From positions 1 to 42,150 of the forward strand of contig NZ_CP063793.1 of the NCBI RefSeq assembly GCF_025860405.1: DNA of 42,150 bases, read 5' to 3'. This DNA comes from Tolypothrix sp. PCC 7712. GTDB taxonomy: Bacteria > Cyanobacteriota > Cyanobacteriia > Cyanobacteriales > Nostocaceae. The notes under the pieces are model-generated. The model searched no databases and was not told the DNA's origin. It saw only the letters and a program-made list of their open reading frames with translations. The position numbers and the translations under genes were made by a program. Positions within the stretch are counted from its first letter, which is position 1. Every line of letters begins with the position of its first letter. Shown here piece by piece: positions 8,100-16,856 of this stretch.

Positions 8100-11000
8100 C
8101 TACTCCTCCTCAAAACTATGAGTTTTGAACTTCAAAGTCCGACAATTTTCACTTACTGTGCGAATCACATGGTCTGGTACTCCGTCAGGTAATTGTACCT
8201 GAACTTCCAAAGTTACTTGTACATCTGCACCTACTAAACTTGCTAGGTGTTGCAAAACTTCGTTGGCTACAAGTCCAGCATCTCGCGTAACACGTAGTGG
8301 ATCTAAATCAATTGACCCATAAAAACGGCGCAGTTGCTTCTGTGGTGTAGTAGTGGAATTGCCTGAACTTGTTTCAGTATTATTTGCAATAACAGCGCTG
8401 TTGTCATTGATCGCACTCTCTCCCCTAGCAATCTGTTCTTGTTGTCGCCTCAGTTCTTGTTCTTCCGCATCTGCAATCAGTTGCCGATCTGCGACATCGG
8501 GTTTAACCAGCCAGCTTTGGCTGCTGAGTGTTGCTGTAATATGTTCGCAAGCTTTCAATCCTAAATAGCGTTGCTTGGCTTCGTCGTAGCCAGTTGCATA
8601 AGCAAAGTTTTCTGTCCGCAGTAATGCTGCTACTCCTTCCTGAATGGCATCTATTAGCACTTGTTCATTTTTCAGTCTGGGTAAATACGGATAGTTAGTT
8701 AAGTATTTCCACAGTGCTTTCAGGTCAATGTGGTTGGCATTGCGCCAGATATAAAGGTCAAGAACTTCTAAGCGCAGACGTGAGGCAGAATAATTAGCAA
8801 TCAGGTGTTCTTCATGGATTAATTTGCGACTGGCACGAAGAATTAGAGAATCTTGTCCTTGGAGGCGAATTTCTTCCCAAATAATGGGATTTTGTGGGTC
8901 GGGTTGAGTAGGAACTAGCAACCACTGGTAAGTTTCTTGCAGTAAAAAATCGACAGTTTTATCGGTATCTTTTTGCTTTTGCGTTGCTTGATTACTTTGA
9001 GAAACATCCAGGTTTAAAGCATCTTTGTCATCAATAATAGAATCCCAAGCTAAAAATTGACAAACAGACTGCACTAAACCATCAAGTTTGGTCTTGTCTG
9101 GTGCGAGGAACAACAGCAGATTCTTACAATAACGGGGGCTAGCTCCTTTATAGGAGAGAATTTCTGTAACTTTCTCATAAGCCGAGCTATCTTTGGCTTT
9201 GCCACTGTGGGAATACTGTGGCCCCATAACAACTAACCGCACGCCCATGTTTTCATCATCTGGGATATCTGCACTAGAATTTGGGGCTACGTGGACTCCA
9301 GCAAATTCACCACGCTGCTTGTCAGCCCTGAGTCTGCGAATAATCTCTTCCCAAACACGGTCTGCATCTTGTTGAATCTGGTTAGCTCGGTCTTGGGCGG
9401 TGCGGGTAACATTGGGTTGAGTTGATATCCAGTAACGATTACCATCGCCTACATAGAGATAAGTAGCTTGGTCGCTCAGGCGGCGCAGGGCATCACCGAA
9501 GGTGGCAGCACTTTCACCAGGCTGGACACAGCCAAGTTTGATGCGGCGGTCTTCTAATCCTCGGTTGGCGGCTCTTAAAGTGGGGGCAGAACCAAGGTAA
9601 ATGGTACGGGTAACGCGGCGACAAGCAGAGTAGCGTCCCAGGTTGGGATTTTGACCATCCAGGGCAACCGGCAGGGAGTTAGTACCATCCACGTCTTTTT
9701 CAATTACTGGCACCCAGGAGTCTTCTAAGTAGCGGGTGAGTTCTGACTGCACTTGGGTGTCAGCCATAGGTACGTTGGCTGGTAGGATCATTAAAGAGCG
9801 ATCGCTCTGCTCCCAGAGAAAGTGAATTACCTTGGCCATCAGCCGCAGTACGCCCCTAGTGCGTTGAAATTTATCCAAGGAAGACCAGTCGCTGTAAAGG
9901 CGGTCAAAAAGTTCGGGATGGATGGGATAAGCTTCTTTCAGGCGGCGTTCGTAGTCGGCTTCCCGGCACTCTAGAGGAAATTCTTGGGACTGGGTGCGAT
10001 ACATTTCGCTGAACGCCCGCACCACAGCATCACGGGCAACATATAAGTTGGTGTCAGTAAGCGGTTGGAACAAGCGACGACGGACAATTTCAAAACTTTC
10101 TTCCGCACTCGCAGGTCGCCAGGGGGACTCAACCCGACCAATAGCATTTTTTAAGCGGTTGAGGGCTTCTTTACCTCTATCGCCCCCAATTTCAATGTCA
10201 GAAGCAGGTATACTGACTACTAACAATGTGCGATCTGCGTTTTTGGCTGATTCGCTTATGGTTTGAGCAAAGGTGAAGTGAGTATCAAAGCTGCCTGCTG
10301 GTAAATCCCTGCCATCATGGAGTTGGCGGGCGTAGGATACCCATTCATCAATGAGAATGAGGCAGGGGGCATAGCGGTTAAATAGATGTTTGAGGTTGTC
10401 ACCTGGGTTAGTGGCGGATTCGTCGGCTTCTCGTACCATCTCGTAACCTTCTTTACCGCCTAATTGCCAAGCTATCTCGCCCCAAAGTGTTCTGACAACA
10501 GTACCGTCTTTCTTTTGGTGCAGTTGACCGGGAGATATTTTATTACCTACTAAGACAACAGTTTTAACATTCTCAGGCAGTTCTGAGACACCAGCCGTGG
10601 CAAACACTGGTTCTAATCCTGGTAATTCGCTGGCAGAAACTCCAAAGCACAGGTGATACAATGCCAGCATGGCGTGGGTTTTACCACCGCCAAAGTTAGT
10701 TTGCAGTTCAATTACAGGGTCGCCGCTTTGACCAGACAGGCGGAGTAAAGCATTGCTCAGTAGTTGTTTCAGTCCTTCAGTCAAATACGTGCGGCGAAAG
10801 AATTCTGTAGGCAAGCGGTATTCATCAGAACCTTCATCTAAGTAAACTTGCCACAGGTCAGCAGCGAATTCTGCTTGCTGGTAGCGACCAGAAGCGACAT
10901 CGGGATGGGGGGTGACTATTTCTCGCCAAGGTTTTAGACCGCCAACGGGATTGGTTTCTATGGCTGTAACTGCTGCTTTGCGAGTTTCGCGGCGGGCTTG

Positions 11001-11438
11001 TTCATCAAAGCGGATGCGGAGTAGTTCTTGTTTTTGTTTTTCCACAGCATCAGCTTCTGGGGCGGAGACAGCAGTTAAGAGGCGGGTAATGCTGTCAAGG
11101 GCGCGATAGGTGTCATCTGTAGAGAAAGCGTCATTGTGCGCCCAAGCGTTGCGCGTGACCATTAACTCGCCAACTAAGTTTTTTTCCGCATTGCCTAAAG
11201 TTTCTTTAAATACATCCCGCCACTGATTCCACATCACTTTCAGCAGTTCGGAGACATCCTGTTTCAGGATTTGGGCAACAGGGCGGCGCAGGTTCCGGTC
11301 TTCTGATACAAAGGGAGTAGCGGCGACTACCCATTTATCACCGTATTTGGCTCGCATTTCCCGTTCTACAAAGGGATATAAGCCTTGTTGTAGTGACTCT
11401 AAGGCTCTGCCTACTCGTTCGCGGTTACTAATAGCCAT
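8100..11438 (-). CDS. DUF499 AAA ATPase with N-terminal Swt1-like HEPN domain
   Basis: 1112 residues. Residues about 5-125 resemble the Swt1-type HEPN domain and contain RNAWAH (96-101), the RX4H motif that forms the RNase active site in active HEPN proteins. A DUF499 ATPase region (COG1483 type) follows, with Walker A GGGKTH at 250-255 and Walker B LILIDEW at 360-366. The remainder carries the long DUF499 tail. DUF499 proteins commonly neighbour DUF1156 methyltransferases and SNF2 helicases in bacterial and archaeal defence islands; that pairing holds here, with the methyltransferase upstream on the same strand. The likely role is ATP-driven DNA sensing or loading in a modification-based antiviral system, with the HEPN part as a possible RNA-cutting effector. 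A 318-bp gap upstream suggests it may have its own promoter. Confidence 0.88.
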   Translation of the reverse strand: MAISNRERVGRALESLQQGLYPFVEREMRAKYGDKWVVAATPFVSEDRNLRRPVAQILKQDVSELLKVMWNQWRDVFKETLGNAEKNLVGELMVTRNAWAHNDAFSTDDTYRALDSITRLLTAVSAPEADAVEKQKQELLRIRFDEQARRETRKAAVTAIETNPVGGLKPWREIVTPHPDVASGRYQQAEFAADLWQVYLDEGSDEYRLPTEFFRRTYLTEGLKQLLSNALLRLSGQSGDPVIELQTNFGGGKTHAMLALYHLCFGVSASELPGLEPVFATAGVSELPENVKTVVLVGNKISPGQLHQKKDGTVVRTLWGEIAWQLGGKEGYEMVREADESATNPGDNLKHLFNRYAPCLILIDEWVSYARQLHDGRDLPAGSFDTHFTFAQTISESAKNADRTLLVVSIPASDIEIGGDRGKEALNRLKNAIGRVESPWRPASAEESFEIVRRRLFQPLTDTNLYVARDAVVRAFSEMYRTQSQEFPLECREADYERRLKEAYPIHPELFDRLYSDWSSLDKFQRTRGVLRLMAKVIHFLWEQSDRSLMILPANVPMADTQVQSELTRYLEDSWVPVIEKDVDGTNSLPVALDGQNPNLGRYSACRRVTRTIYLGSAPTLRAANRGLEDRRIKLGCVQPGESAATFGDALRRLSDQATYLYVGDGNRYWISTQPNVTRTAQDRANQIQQDADRVWEEIIRRLRADKQRGEFAGVHVAPNSSADIPDDENMGVRLVVMGPQYSHSGKAKDSSAYEKVTEILSYKGASPRYCKNLLLFLAPDKTKLDGLVQSVCQFLAWDSIIDDKDALNLDVSQSNQATQKQKDTDKTVDFLLQETYQWLLVPTQPDPQNPIIWEEIRLQGQDSLILRASRKLIHEEHLIANYSASRLRLEVLDLYIWRNANHIDLKALWKYLTNYPYLPRLKNEQVLIDAIQEGVAALLRTENFAYATGYDEAKQRYLGLKACEHITATLSSQSWLVKPDVADRQLIADAEEQELRRQQEQIARGESAINDNSAVIANNTETSSGNSTTTPQKQLRRFYGSIDLDPLRVTRDAGLVANEVLQHLASLVGADVQVTLEVQVQLPDGVPDHVIRTVSENCRTLKFKTHSFEEE

Positions 11439-11756
11439 AGTTAAATTTTAGACAATAAAATCAGAACTTTTCCGGCTAGGCTCTTAGTTAGCGTAAGTGG
11501 CTGCCTTAATTTATAGTATATTTTAAAACTTACGTAACAGCATACACAGTATGTTACCTAAGATTAAGCGGGTGAAATCCCAAAACAATTTTCTCTTTGG
11601 GAATGCCTGCGGCTACTAACTTTTAGGTTACGCCATCTTCGGTGTCATCCCGTTATATGCAAATTTTGTCATTAATTTCTCTTAAAAGTGTACCAATTGC
11701 TTCTTTAAACAAAGCTGTAAATATGCTGTCGCGCACTGCCAAATATGATAATGTCA
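11439..11756. other. Intergenic gap inside the defence operon
   Basis: 318 bp between the Uma2 gene and the DUF499 gene, with no gene. An imperfect inverted repeat (GTAACA...TGTTAC) lies near 11533-11556. The middle (around 11600-11630) looks like a degraded cyanobacterial repeat (GGGAATGCCTGCGG). A promoter for DUF499 could lie here, but I cannot point to clear -35/-10 boxes. Confidence 0.5.
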
Positions 11757-12359
11757 CTATGGCATAATATCGTCAAGTTTCAGTTGTAAGTTGGGAAACA
11801 GAGAAGAGGAAATAGCATCTCCCAAGCGATATTGTTGCTGCTGATATACACCATTAACTAGTTGACAGATTGTGAAGGTAGGTTGTTTGGGATTACCGAT
11901 AAATTGCAAGCCACCCAAACCGCGAAAATCTACAATCCAATATTCTGGTATTTGCAGAAAGGCATATTCTTCAACTTTTCTGGCATAATCATCCTGCCAA
12001 TTTGTACTCACCACTTCAGCAACCAACTGAATAGTATTGCCATTACAAATAATCGGTTCTTTTTGCCAAAGTGGTTCGTTGCTAAGTTTTGCTTTATCTA
12101 AAACAATAACGTCTGGACGGAGTGCTGTTGCTTCAGCAGCAGGTGGTTTAATCAAACAAGTTTTTGGAATCAGCCAGTTAAAATTAGCACGAAGAATTTC
12201 AGCATAAATTCTCCCAGCAATATTTCCTGAAACTTCTTCATGAGGGCCAGTTGGTTCCATGTCGCGTAGTTCTCCGTCAATGAGTTCGTAACGGGGGTTG
12301 TCCCCGTACTCGACTAAAAATTGCTCGAAAGTGAGGAGTTTAGGTGGGCTGTAAGTCAT
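11757..12359 (-). CDS. Uma2 family (DUF820) endonuclease-like protein
   Basis: 200 residues from the ATG at 12359, preceded by GGAG at 9-base spacing; an upstream TTG (12389) is less likely. The family signatures are present in order: RYELIDGEL near the N-terminus, ALRPDVIVLD in the middle, LVAEVVSTNWQDDYARKVEEY, and IPEYWIVDFRG. These form the restriction-endonuclease-like PD-(D/E)XK fold of the Uma2 family, which is greatly expanded in cyanobacteria and of largely unknown function. The gene sits 90 bp after xisI in a same-strand cluster between the methyltransferase and the DUF499 ATPase. It may be functional cargo of the defence operon or a passenger. Confidence 0.9.
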   Translation of the reverse strand: MTYSPPKLLTFEQFLVEYGDNPRYELIDGELRDMEPTGPHEEVSGNIAGRIYAEILRANFNWLIPKTCLIKPPAAEATALRPDVIVLDKAKLSNEPLWQKEPIICNGNTIQLVAEVVSTNWQDDYARKVEEYAFLQIPEYWIVDFRGLGGLQFIGNPKQPTFTICQLVNGVYQQQQYRLGDAISSSLFPNLQLKLDDIMP

Positions 12360-12449
12360 GTTGCTGCACTCCAAATTCAAAATGAACAATGCTCATCAAA
12401 AGGAATAGATAACAAACTATACTTCACGGACAAAAATGTGTTGTATGCG

Positions 12450-12785
12450 TTATCCCACAGCAAAACTGGTTAGTTGACGCATTTTTGGTGTATGGAAGCC
12501 AATGACAATATCCTGTTTAGGTACACCCATTTCTAATAATTCCGCAGCGATATCTACTTCAGTGGTATTTTGCTGAATCCAGATTTTTTCATTTTTGATA
12601 TCCAGGTGCATGATAGGGCCATAAACCCGTTTTTGTTGATTCCAACCGACACTGATAATTTGGTAATGGTCACGTTGTGTATCAAATATTGGCTCGACTT
12701 CTACATCACCATAACTAGGTTTATACTGTGCATATTTCTCTAAAAGTTGCTGCACTTTTAGTCGATATTCATCTAATTTAGCCAT
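12450..12785 (-). CDS. xisI: XisI protein, fdxN-element excision controlling factor family
   Basis: 111 residues, the usual length for XisI. Recognisable stretches are LDEYRLKVQQLLEKYAQYKP, then DTQRDHYQIISVGW, RVYGPIMHLDIKNEKIWIQ and the C-terminal VPKQDIVIGFHTPKMRQLT. In Anabaena PCC 7120, XisH and XisI are needed together with the recombinase XisF to excise the fdxN element during heterocyst development. Homologous pairs are widespread in cyanobacteria without such an element, and their general role is unknown. The gene overlaps the end of xisH by 13 bp, so the two are co-translated. Confidence 0.93.
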   Translation of the reverse strand: MAKLDEYRLKVQQLLEKYAQYKPSYGDVEVEPIFDTQRDHYQIISVGWNQQKRVYGPIMHLDIKNEKIWIQQNTTEVDIAAELLEMGVPKQDIVIGFHTPKMRQLTSFAVG

Positions 12786-13186
12786 TGCACTATTTCCTCC
12801 GTTTCAATGTTATAAATCAGCAGTAGAATTTTGGTTTCCTGCACGACTGTTTGAGTAAAGGGCAAGCTAAAAAAATCGTTATAAGTTACTGAAGGGACTG
12901 CCAAATATAAAATTCGTTCTGGGTCTTCTGTCCGTAGGGCAATGCGATAGTTGATAAATTGCCCCAAGGCTGTATGAAATTCTGATATTTTTGAGGCACT
13001 GGCGAAACTTTTAATTTCAACTGCTATTTTCTCCCCGGATTTTTCTGCGGCGATGAGGCGTTCTGCACCTAAATCAATTTGCACATCTACCCCACCGCAA
13101 CGAATACTTAACGGGTCGTCTGTAATTGTCCATCCGTCTTTTTCTAGGGCTGACCTCACAATGTCATGAAATAAATCTCGCGCCAT
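12773..13186 (-). CDS. xisH: XisH protein, restriction-endonuclease-like fold
   Basis: 137 residues, the standard XisH length, opening MARDLFHDIVRSALEKDGW. The middle holds VDVQIDLGAERLIA and KIAVEIKSF, giving D38 and E57-I-K59, a complete D...ExK core of the PD-(D/E)XK fold. The tail ILLLIYNIETEEIVQWL is also family-typical. It starts only 15 bp after the methyltransferase stop codon and overlaps xisI, so it is transcribed as part of the defence operon. In Anabaena the family assists fdxN-element excision; no fdxN element or XisF-type partner is seen next to it here. A nuclease or nuclease-like DNA-binding role within the operon is an inference. Confidence 0.93.
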   Translation of the reverse strand: MARDLFHDIVRSALEKDGWTITDDPLSIRCGGVDVQIDLGAERLIAAEKSGEKIAVEIKSFASASKISEFHTALGQFINYRIALRTEDPERILYLAVPSVTYNDFFSLPFTQTVVQETKILLLIYNIETEEIVQWLN

Positions 13187-13201
13187 ACCTATTTATGTTA
13201 C

Positions 13202-16144
13202 TTAAAACAACTCTCCTTGCACTGGTTCTGGTTTGGTTTCTGCGGCGAGGCGCGAAATTTCTGCCCAAGAAATAACTAGGCTGTTGTAAGCAATGGCTTC
13301 TTGTGTCCAGCTTTTTCTGCCGCAGATGTTGTATAAGCGATAAGCCAAGTCTCGTGCTATTTCGCCGCGACTCCCTAACTGGGATAACATGATGGCAGCA
13401 CCAGTTTCTCCTTTTTGGTCGAGAGTGCGGATGAGGTATTGGGTAGTTTCCCAGTCAGAGGTGCGGGTGTCGGTGGCTGGGTTCCAGTTATCAGGTAATT
13501 CGTCACGGCGCAGCAGTCGGACTTTGCCGCCTTTGGCTGTGAGTATACCGCCGTTAACCAGTCCTTGCACGCTGGTGTTTTTGGCTTTGGAGAGGGTTTC
13601 GGCATCTCCGTACAGTCCTTCATTAAATTGATTTTGCTCAAACCAAGTCAATGCCCAACGAGTATCAGCGTCAAATTCCCCTTCTTGTTCGGTGAGGAAT
13701 TCGTCAAGCATTTGGTTGATGAGTTGCAGGGCGGTACGTATCCGCATGGGGGAGCCGTCAGCGTCGAGAACTTGAGTGTAGCGGGAGAATATCGCCATAC
13801 CAGGGCCGATGCTGGCTTGGGCTAAGTCTACGGGGGCGATGTTGCCTTGTTGCAGGTTTTTCAGTGCTTCTGGGAGTTCCCGTTTGAGTTCGTTGAGGAA
13901 TTGGCGGCGGGTGGTGGAGGGGGCGGTTTCTGGGCGGGGGCGGCAAACGAGAACAATGGATGAGGCAAGGGCGTTGACAGTATTCTTCAGTGCCTTGGAC
14001 TGTTCCGTTCGCATTGGCCAAGTACCTGTGATGCTAAAGCCAACTTCAAGCAATCCTTCCAACATGGTTTCCCATCCTGTCGAGGCTATGACTAAATTTC
14101 CATTACTACTTTCTTCTTCATCTGCTTCTTCTTGTTTAAAGCCATAGTAGACAGTTAGAGGATAATCAGGGCTGACTGCCTGACGCATTTGTGCAAAAGC
14201 TTTTCCTAATCCTTCCTCAAAAAACTTACGAGACTTATCTTTATCTCCACAGAAACGGTAAGGCGTAGCAACTAGTTCTTGTTCCTTTGGAGTCAGCAAC
14301 GTACTGAGCAAATTAGGGTAAATTCTTACTAGTGACCGGCGCAGCCAAACGTAAAAAAAATCGGACAAGTCAGCATAACTAACATTGTCATAGTAAGGTG
14401 GGTCAGTAGAAATACAGATAGATAATCCCAAAGTTGAACTAGCTGCATCGCGCTGTGACACAGAAGACAATGGATTTGCAGCAACTTTCCCAAGCAAACT
14501 GTTGATAGAGTTAAATGTACCTAGTAATTCTCCACCTGCATCTGCAAAGGGATTGGCTTCTGGAAAATCCCAAACCATAGGAATTGCTTGTCGTCCAAAA
14601 GCTCGACCAGTTTTGTTTTCATTAGCACGCCAAATTCCTAAAGTGCAATGAAAGGCTGTTAATTTACTAACTCCCATCCCTATGTAAGTTGCTATAGCAT
14701 CAGCGTAAGCTGTTGTACCAGTACCACCCTCGTTGAGTGGTAAGTCATCCGTCATCTCAACTAACAAAGCATCAGTTAATACTTTTTCCCGTACTTTGCT
14801 AACTAAATCGCTAAGAGTACTGAGTGCTACTAGTTGACGAGTAGTAAAAAGTTCGCCAAATGTACGCATTCCGTAATTGGGTGTTTTAAAGTCACGAGGG
14901 TTATGTGGTAAATCAGCGTCAGGCTTCCAATCGGGTTGTACTGAACTAGCAAGGGTTTTCTGCTCATCGTTTGGAGACAAATACACTCGCTGACGCTCAC
15001 CTTCAGCTACAATAGCCATTAACTGTGGGTTCATCCTTCCTGCTCTACCCTCAGTGCGAATGTAGTCAAAAGGTACTGGTGTCCCACAACAAATACAAAT
15101 TGAACCCTTGCGGCTAATAGTCCCATCGGGGGCTTTCAGTGAAATACTTTTCTGCTCTGCTTCCGTATTTGCTTCTATGAGCTTCTTCTCTTGTTCTTGC
15201 TTTGTTCGCACTTCAAACTTTACAACTGGCGGCTGCTGACTGCGGTTAATTACAGGCTCAACCCAAGCTTCCTTACCCTTCTTAGTCGAAAGCGCAAATG
15301 ATCGCACCAAAGGCATTTGCGCCCCACAAGCCGGGTTAGGACATTTCACAGTTCGCGCCCACAACCAAGCAATTACCGTCGCTTCACCACCACCATACTC
15401 CTGTGGTAAAGTTACTTTTGGGTATAAATGCCCAATCCGCTTAAAAGCCTCATCCCGCATCCATTGGCCGTAATAGCGTATATCCTCTGCCAACCCTTGC
15501 GCCCCATACCACCGAGCCGTTTTTAACTTCTTTTGCGCCTCTGGGTTAACTGGTGGTTTATCCTTAAACTTCGGCGGAATTTCAATTAATGCTTTGGTAA
15601 TCAACACCGCCACAGGATTTAAATCACTACCATGTGCCTCCAAACCTAACCGTTGCGCTTCTAAAGGAATTGAACCACCACCACAAAATGGGTCATAAAC
15701 AGGAGGTGCATACTTTTGCAAATATGCACGAATTTCTGCTGCACTTGTTGGTGGTTCTTCACCGCGATTCCAAGCAATGGAACGAGCTATTTCCCGTTGA
15801 GCAGCTAGGATAATTTCAGGATTATTTAAAGTATCCCAAGAAACTAAACCTTGAACTATTTGTTCGGTTTTACCCTTTTTTTCAACTGTAATAATTTTGC
15901 CAATAATATCAAATAAACGTTGTCTTTCTTGCTCCTGTGCTTCTTCAGTAGGAAACTTATCTGGGTGACTCGAAGGATCATCTACTAAAGAAGCAAATAT
16001 TACTGCACGGCAAGCAGCTAAAGGTCGTCTCGCCCACCATAAATGTAATGTGGAAGGATGTCCATGTCTGATTGATTTTTCTCGCGCAGATTCTTTATTA
16101 ATTGCTTCTAAAGGTAAAGCGACTTCAATTAATTTTCTCTTCAT
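13202..16144 (-). CDS. DUF1156 DNA methyltransferase (COG1743 type, zinc-ribbon)
   Basis: 980 residues. The N-terminal DUF1156 signature is clear (HPSTLHLWWARRPLAACRA, about 29-46). The SAM-binding motif DPFCGGGSIPLEAQRLG is at 151-167 with GSDLNP downstream, and the catalytic motif DPPYYD begins at residue 581. DPPY points to exocyclic amino methylation, N6-adenine or N4-cytosine. Two zinc-binding cysteine pairs are visible (CPNPACGAQ and CICCGTP), placed between the two methylase motifs as in COG1743 proteins. The start codon overlaps the previous stop codon by one base (TAATG), implying coupling to the zinc-ribbon gene. It probably marks host DNA so that the helicase/ATPase part of the system spares it. 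Target sequence unknown. Confidence 0.93.
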   Translation of the reverse strand: MKRKLIEVALPLEAINKESAREKSIRHGHPSTLHLWWARRPLAACRAVIFASLVDDPSSHPDKFPTEEAQEQERQRLFDIIGKIITVEKKGKTEQIVQGLVSWDTLNNPEIILAAQREIARSIAWNRGEEPPTSAAEIRAYLQKYAPPVYDPFCGGGSIPLEAQRLGLEAHGSDLNPVAVLITKALIEIPPKFKDKPPVNPEAQKKLKTARWYGAQGLAEDIRYYGQWMRDEAFKRIGHLYPKVTLPQEYGGGEATVIAWLWARTVKCPNPACGAQMPLVRSFALSTKKGKEAWVEPVINRSQQPPVVKFEVRTKQEQEKKLIEANTEAEQKSISLKAPDGTISRKGSICICCGTPVPFDYIRTEGRAGRMNPQLMAIVAEGERQRVYLSPNDEQKTLASSVQPDWKPDADLPHNPRDFKTPNYGMRTFGELFTTRQLVALSTLSDLVSKVREKVLTDALLVEMTDDLPLNEGGTGTTAYADAIATYIGMGVSKLTAFHCTLGIWRANENKTGRAFGRQAIPMVWDFPEANPFADAGGELLGTFNSINSLLGKVAANPLSSVSQRDAASSTLGLSICISTDPPYYDNVSYADLSDFFYVWLRRSLVRIYPNLLSTLLTPKEQELVATPYRFCGDKDKSRKFFEEGLGKAFAQMRQAVSPDYPLTVYYGFKQEEADEEESSNGNLVIASTGWETMLEGLLEVGFSITGTWPMRTEQSKALKNTVNALASSIVLVCRPRPETAPSTTRRQFLNELKRELPEALKNLQQGNIAPVDLAQASIGPGMAIFSRYTQVLDADGSPMRIRTALQLINQMLDEFLTEQEGEFDADTRWALTWFEQNQFNEGLYGDAETLSKAKNTSVQGLVNGGILTAKGGKVRLLRRDELPDNWNPATDTRTSDWETTQYLIRTLDQKGETGAAIMLSQLGSRGEIARDLAYRLYNICGRKSWTQEAIAYNSLVISWAEISRLAAETKPEPVQGELF

Positions 16145-16782
16145 TAATAGACAATTCCTAAATGTTTTTCAGCACAACTTTGACAGACATCTTGCTGTGA
16201 CATCCATCCAGATGGCAGTTTTTGAGAACAAAATTTACAGACACCAAAAGTTTGAGCTTGTGCCTCCTGAGCAGAGGCTATAAGTTGAGCAATATCAAAG
16301 TTTTTTGAATTATCTAAATTAATCCGCTTCCAAAGTTTACTTGATGCAACAGGCGTATGCGGCCCTAGCCATTGAAGCGTCGGTAATCTTAACTCAATTG
16401 CCTCTGGCGTGAGAATAACCACAATTCCTTTTTCATCACGGAAATCACCCAAATTAATCTGGATTACATCTGGTGTTCTTTCTGCACGCGCACCCGGAAG
16501 CATCTCCAGAATTTGTAGGGCATATTCTTCAAATGTACGTAATTCAGTGACAGGATAACGCTGTCCTGGCTCTATATAAATTTCTAATAAATTATCTTCT
16601 TGATTCAATGTCACAAGGTCTGATTGATTTAATTCAAACGTAGTCCCAGCTAACTGTTTATAAATATCTTCTAATACTTTTTTAATAGAATTTCCTAAAC
16701 TATGACAATTTGGTTTTAGCCCAGGAATATCAGCTACATAAAATTTATTTTCTACTTTACGAATAACAATTTTAGCTTTCAT
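16144..16782 (-). CDS. Hypothetical protein, HicB-like N-terminus and C-terminal zinc ribbon
   Basis: 212 residues. The start (MKAKIVIRKVENKFYVADIPGLKPNCHSLG...) resembles the small beta-alpha-beta fold of HicB/UPF0150 proteins. The middle has alternating strands (DVIQINLGDF, GIVVILTPEAIELRL). The end carries CKFCSQ...CQSCAEKH, two CxxC pairs that should bind one zinc. I do not know a named family covering the whole length. It lies 74 bp after the helicase gene and shares a TAATG junction with the methyltransferase, so it is probably a partner of that enzyme, for example a DNA-binding or assembly subunit. No catalytic residues are evident. Confidence 0.75.
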   Translation of the reverse strand: MKAKIVIRKVENKFYVADIPGLKPNCHSLGNSIKKVLEDIYKQLAGTTFELNQSDLVTLNQEDNLLEIYIEPGQRYPVTELRTFEEYALQILEMLPGARAERTPDVIQINLGDFRDEKGIVVILTPEAIELRLPTLQWLGPHTPVASSKLWKRINLDNSKNFDIAQLIASAQEAQAQTFGVCKFCSQKLPSGWMSQQDVCQSCAEKHLGIVY

Positions 16783-16856
16783 ATAGTTCTATCAGCCTTT
16801 AATTAGGCTTTTTTATTAATTTGGCTAATTTCTAACAAACAAGAATGTTAACTTGG

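Noticed and set aside
12450..13186. xisH/xisI as evidence of an fdxN element in this window
   Set aside because: No nif genes, no XisF-type large recombinase and no element ends seen; the pair is better read as part of the surrounding operon.
13375..14147. Several 80-110-codon frames on both strands inside the DUF1156 gene
   Set aside because: Low-complexity shadows caused by the codon use of the methyltransferase gene.
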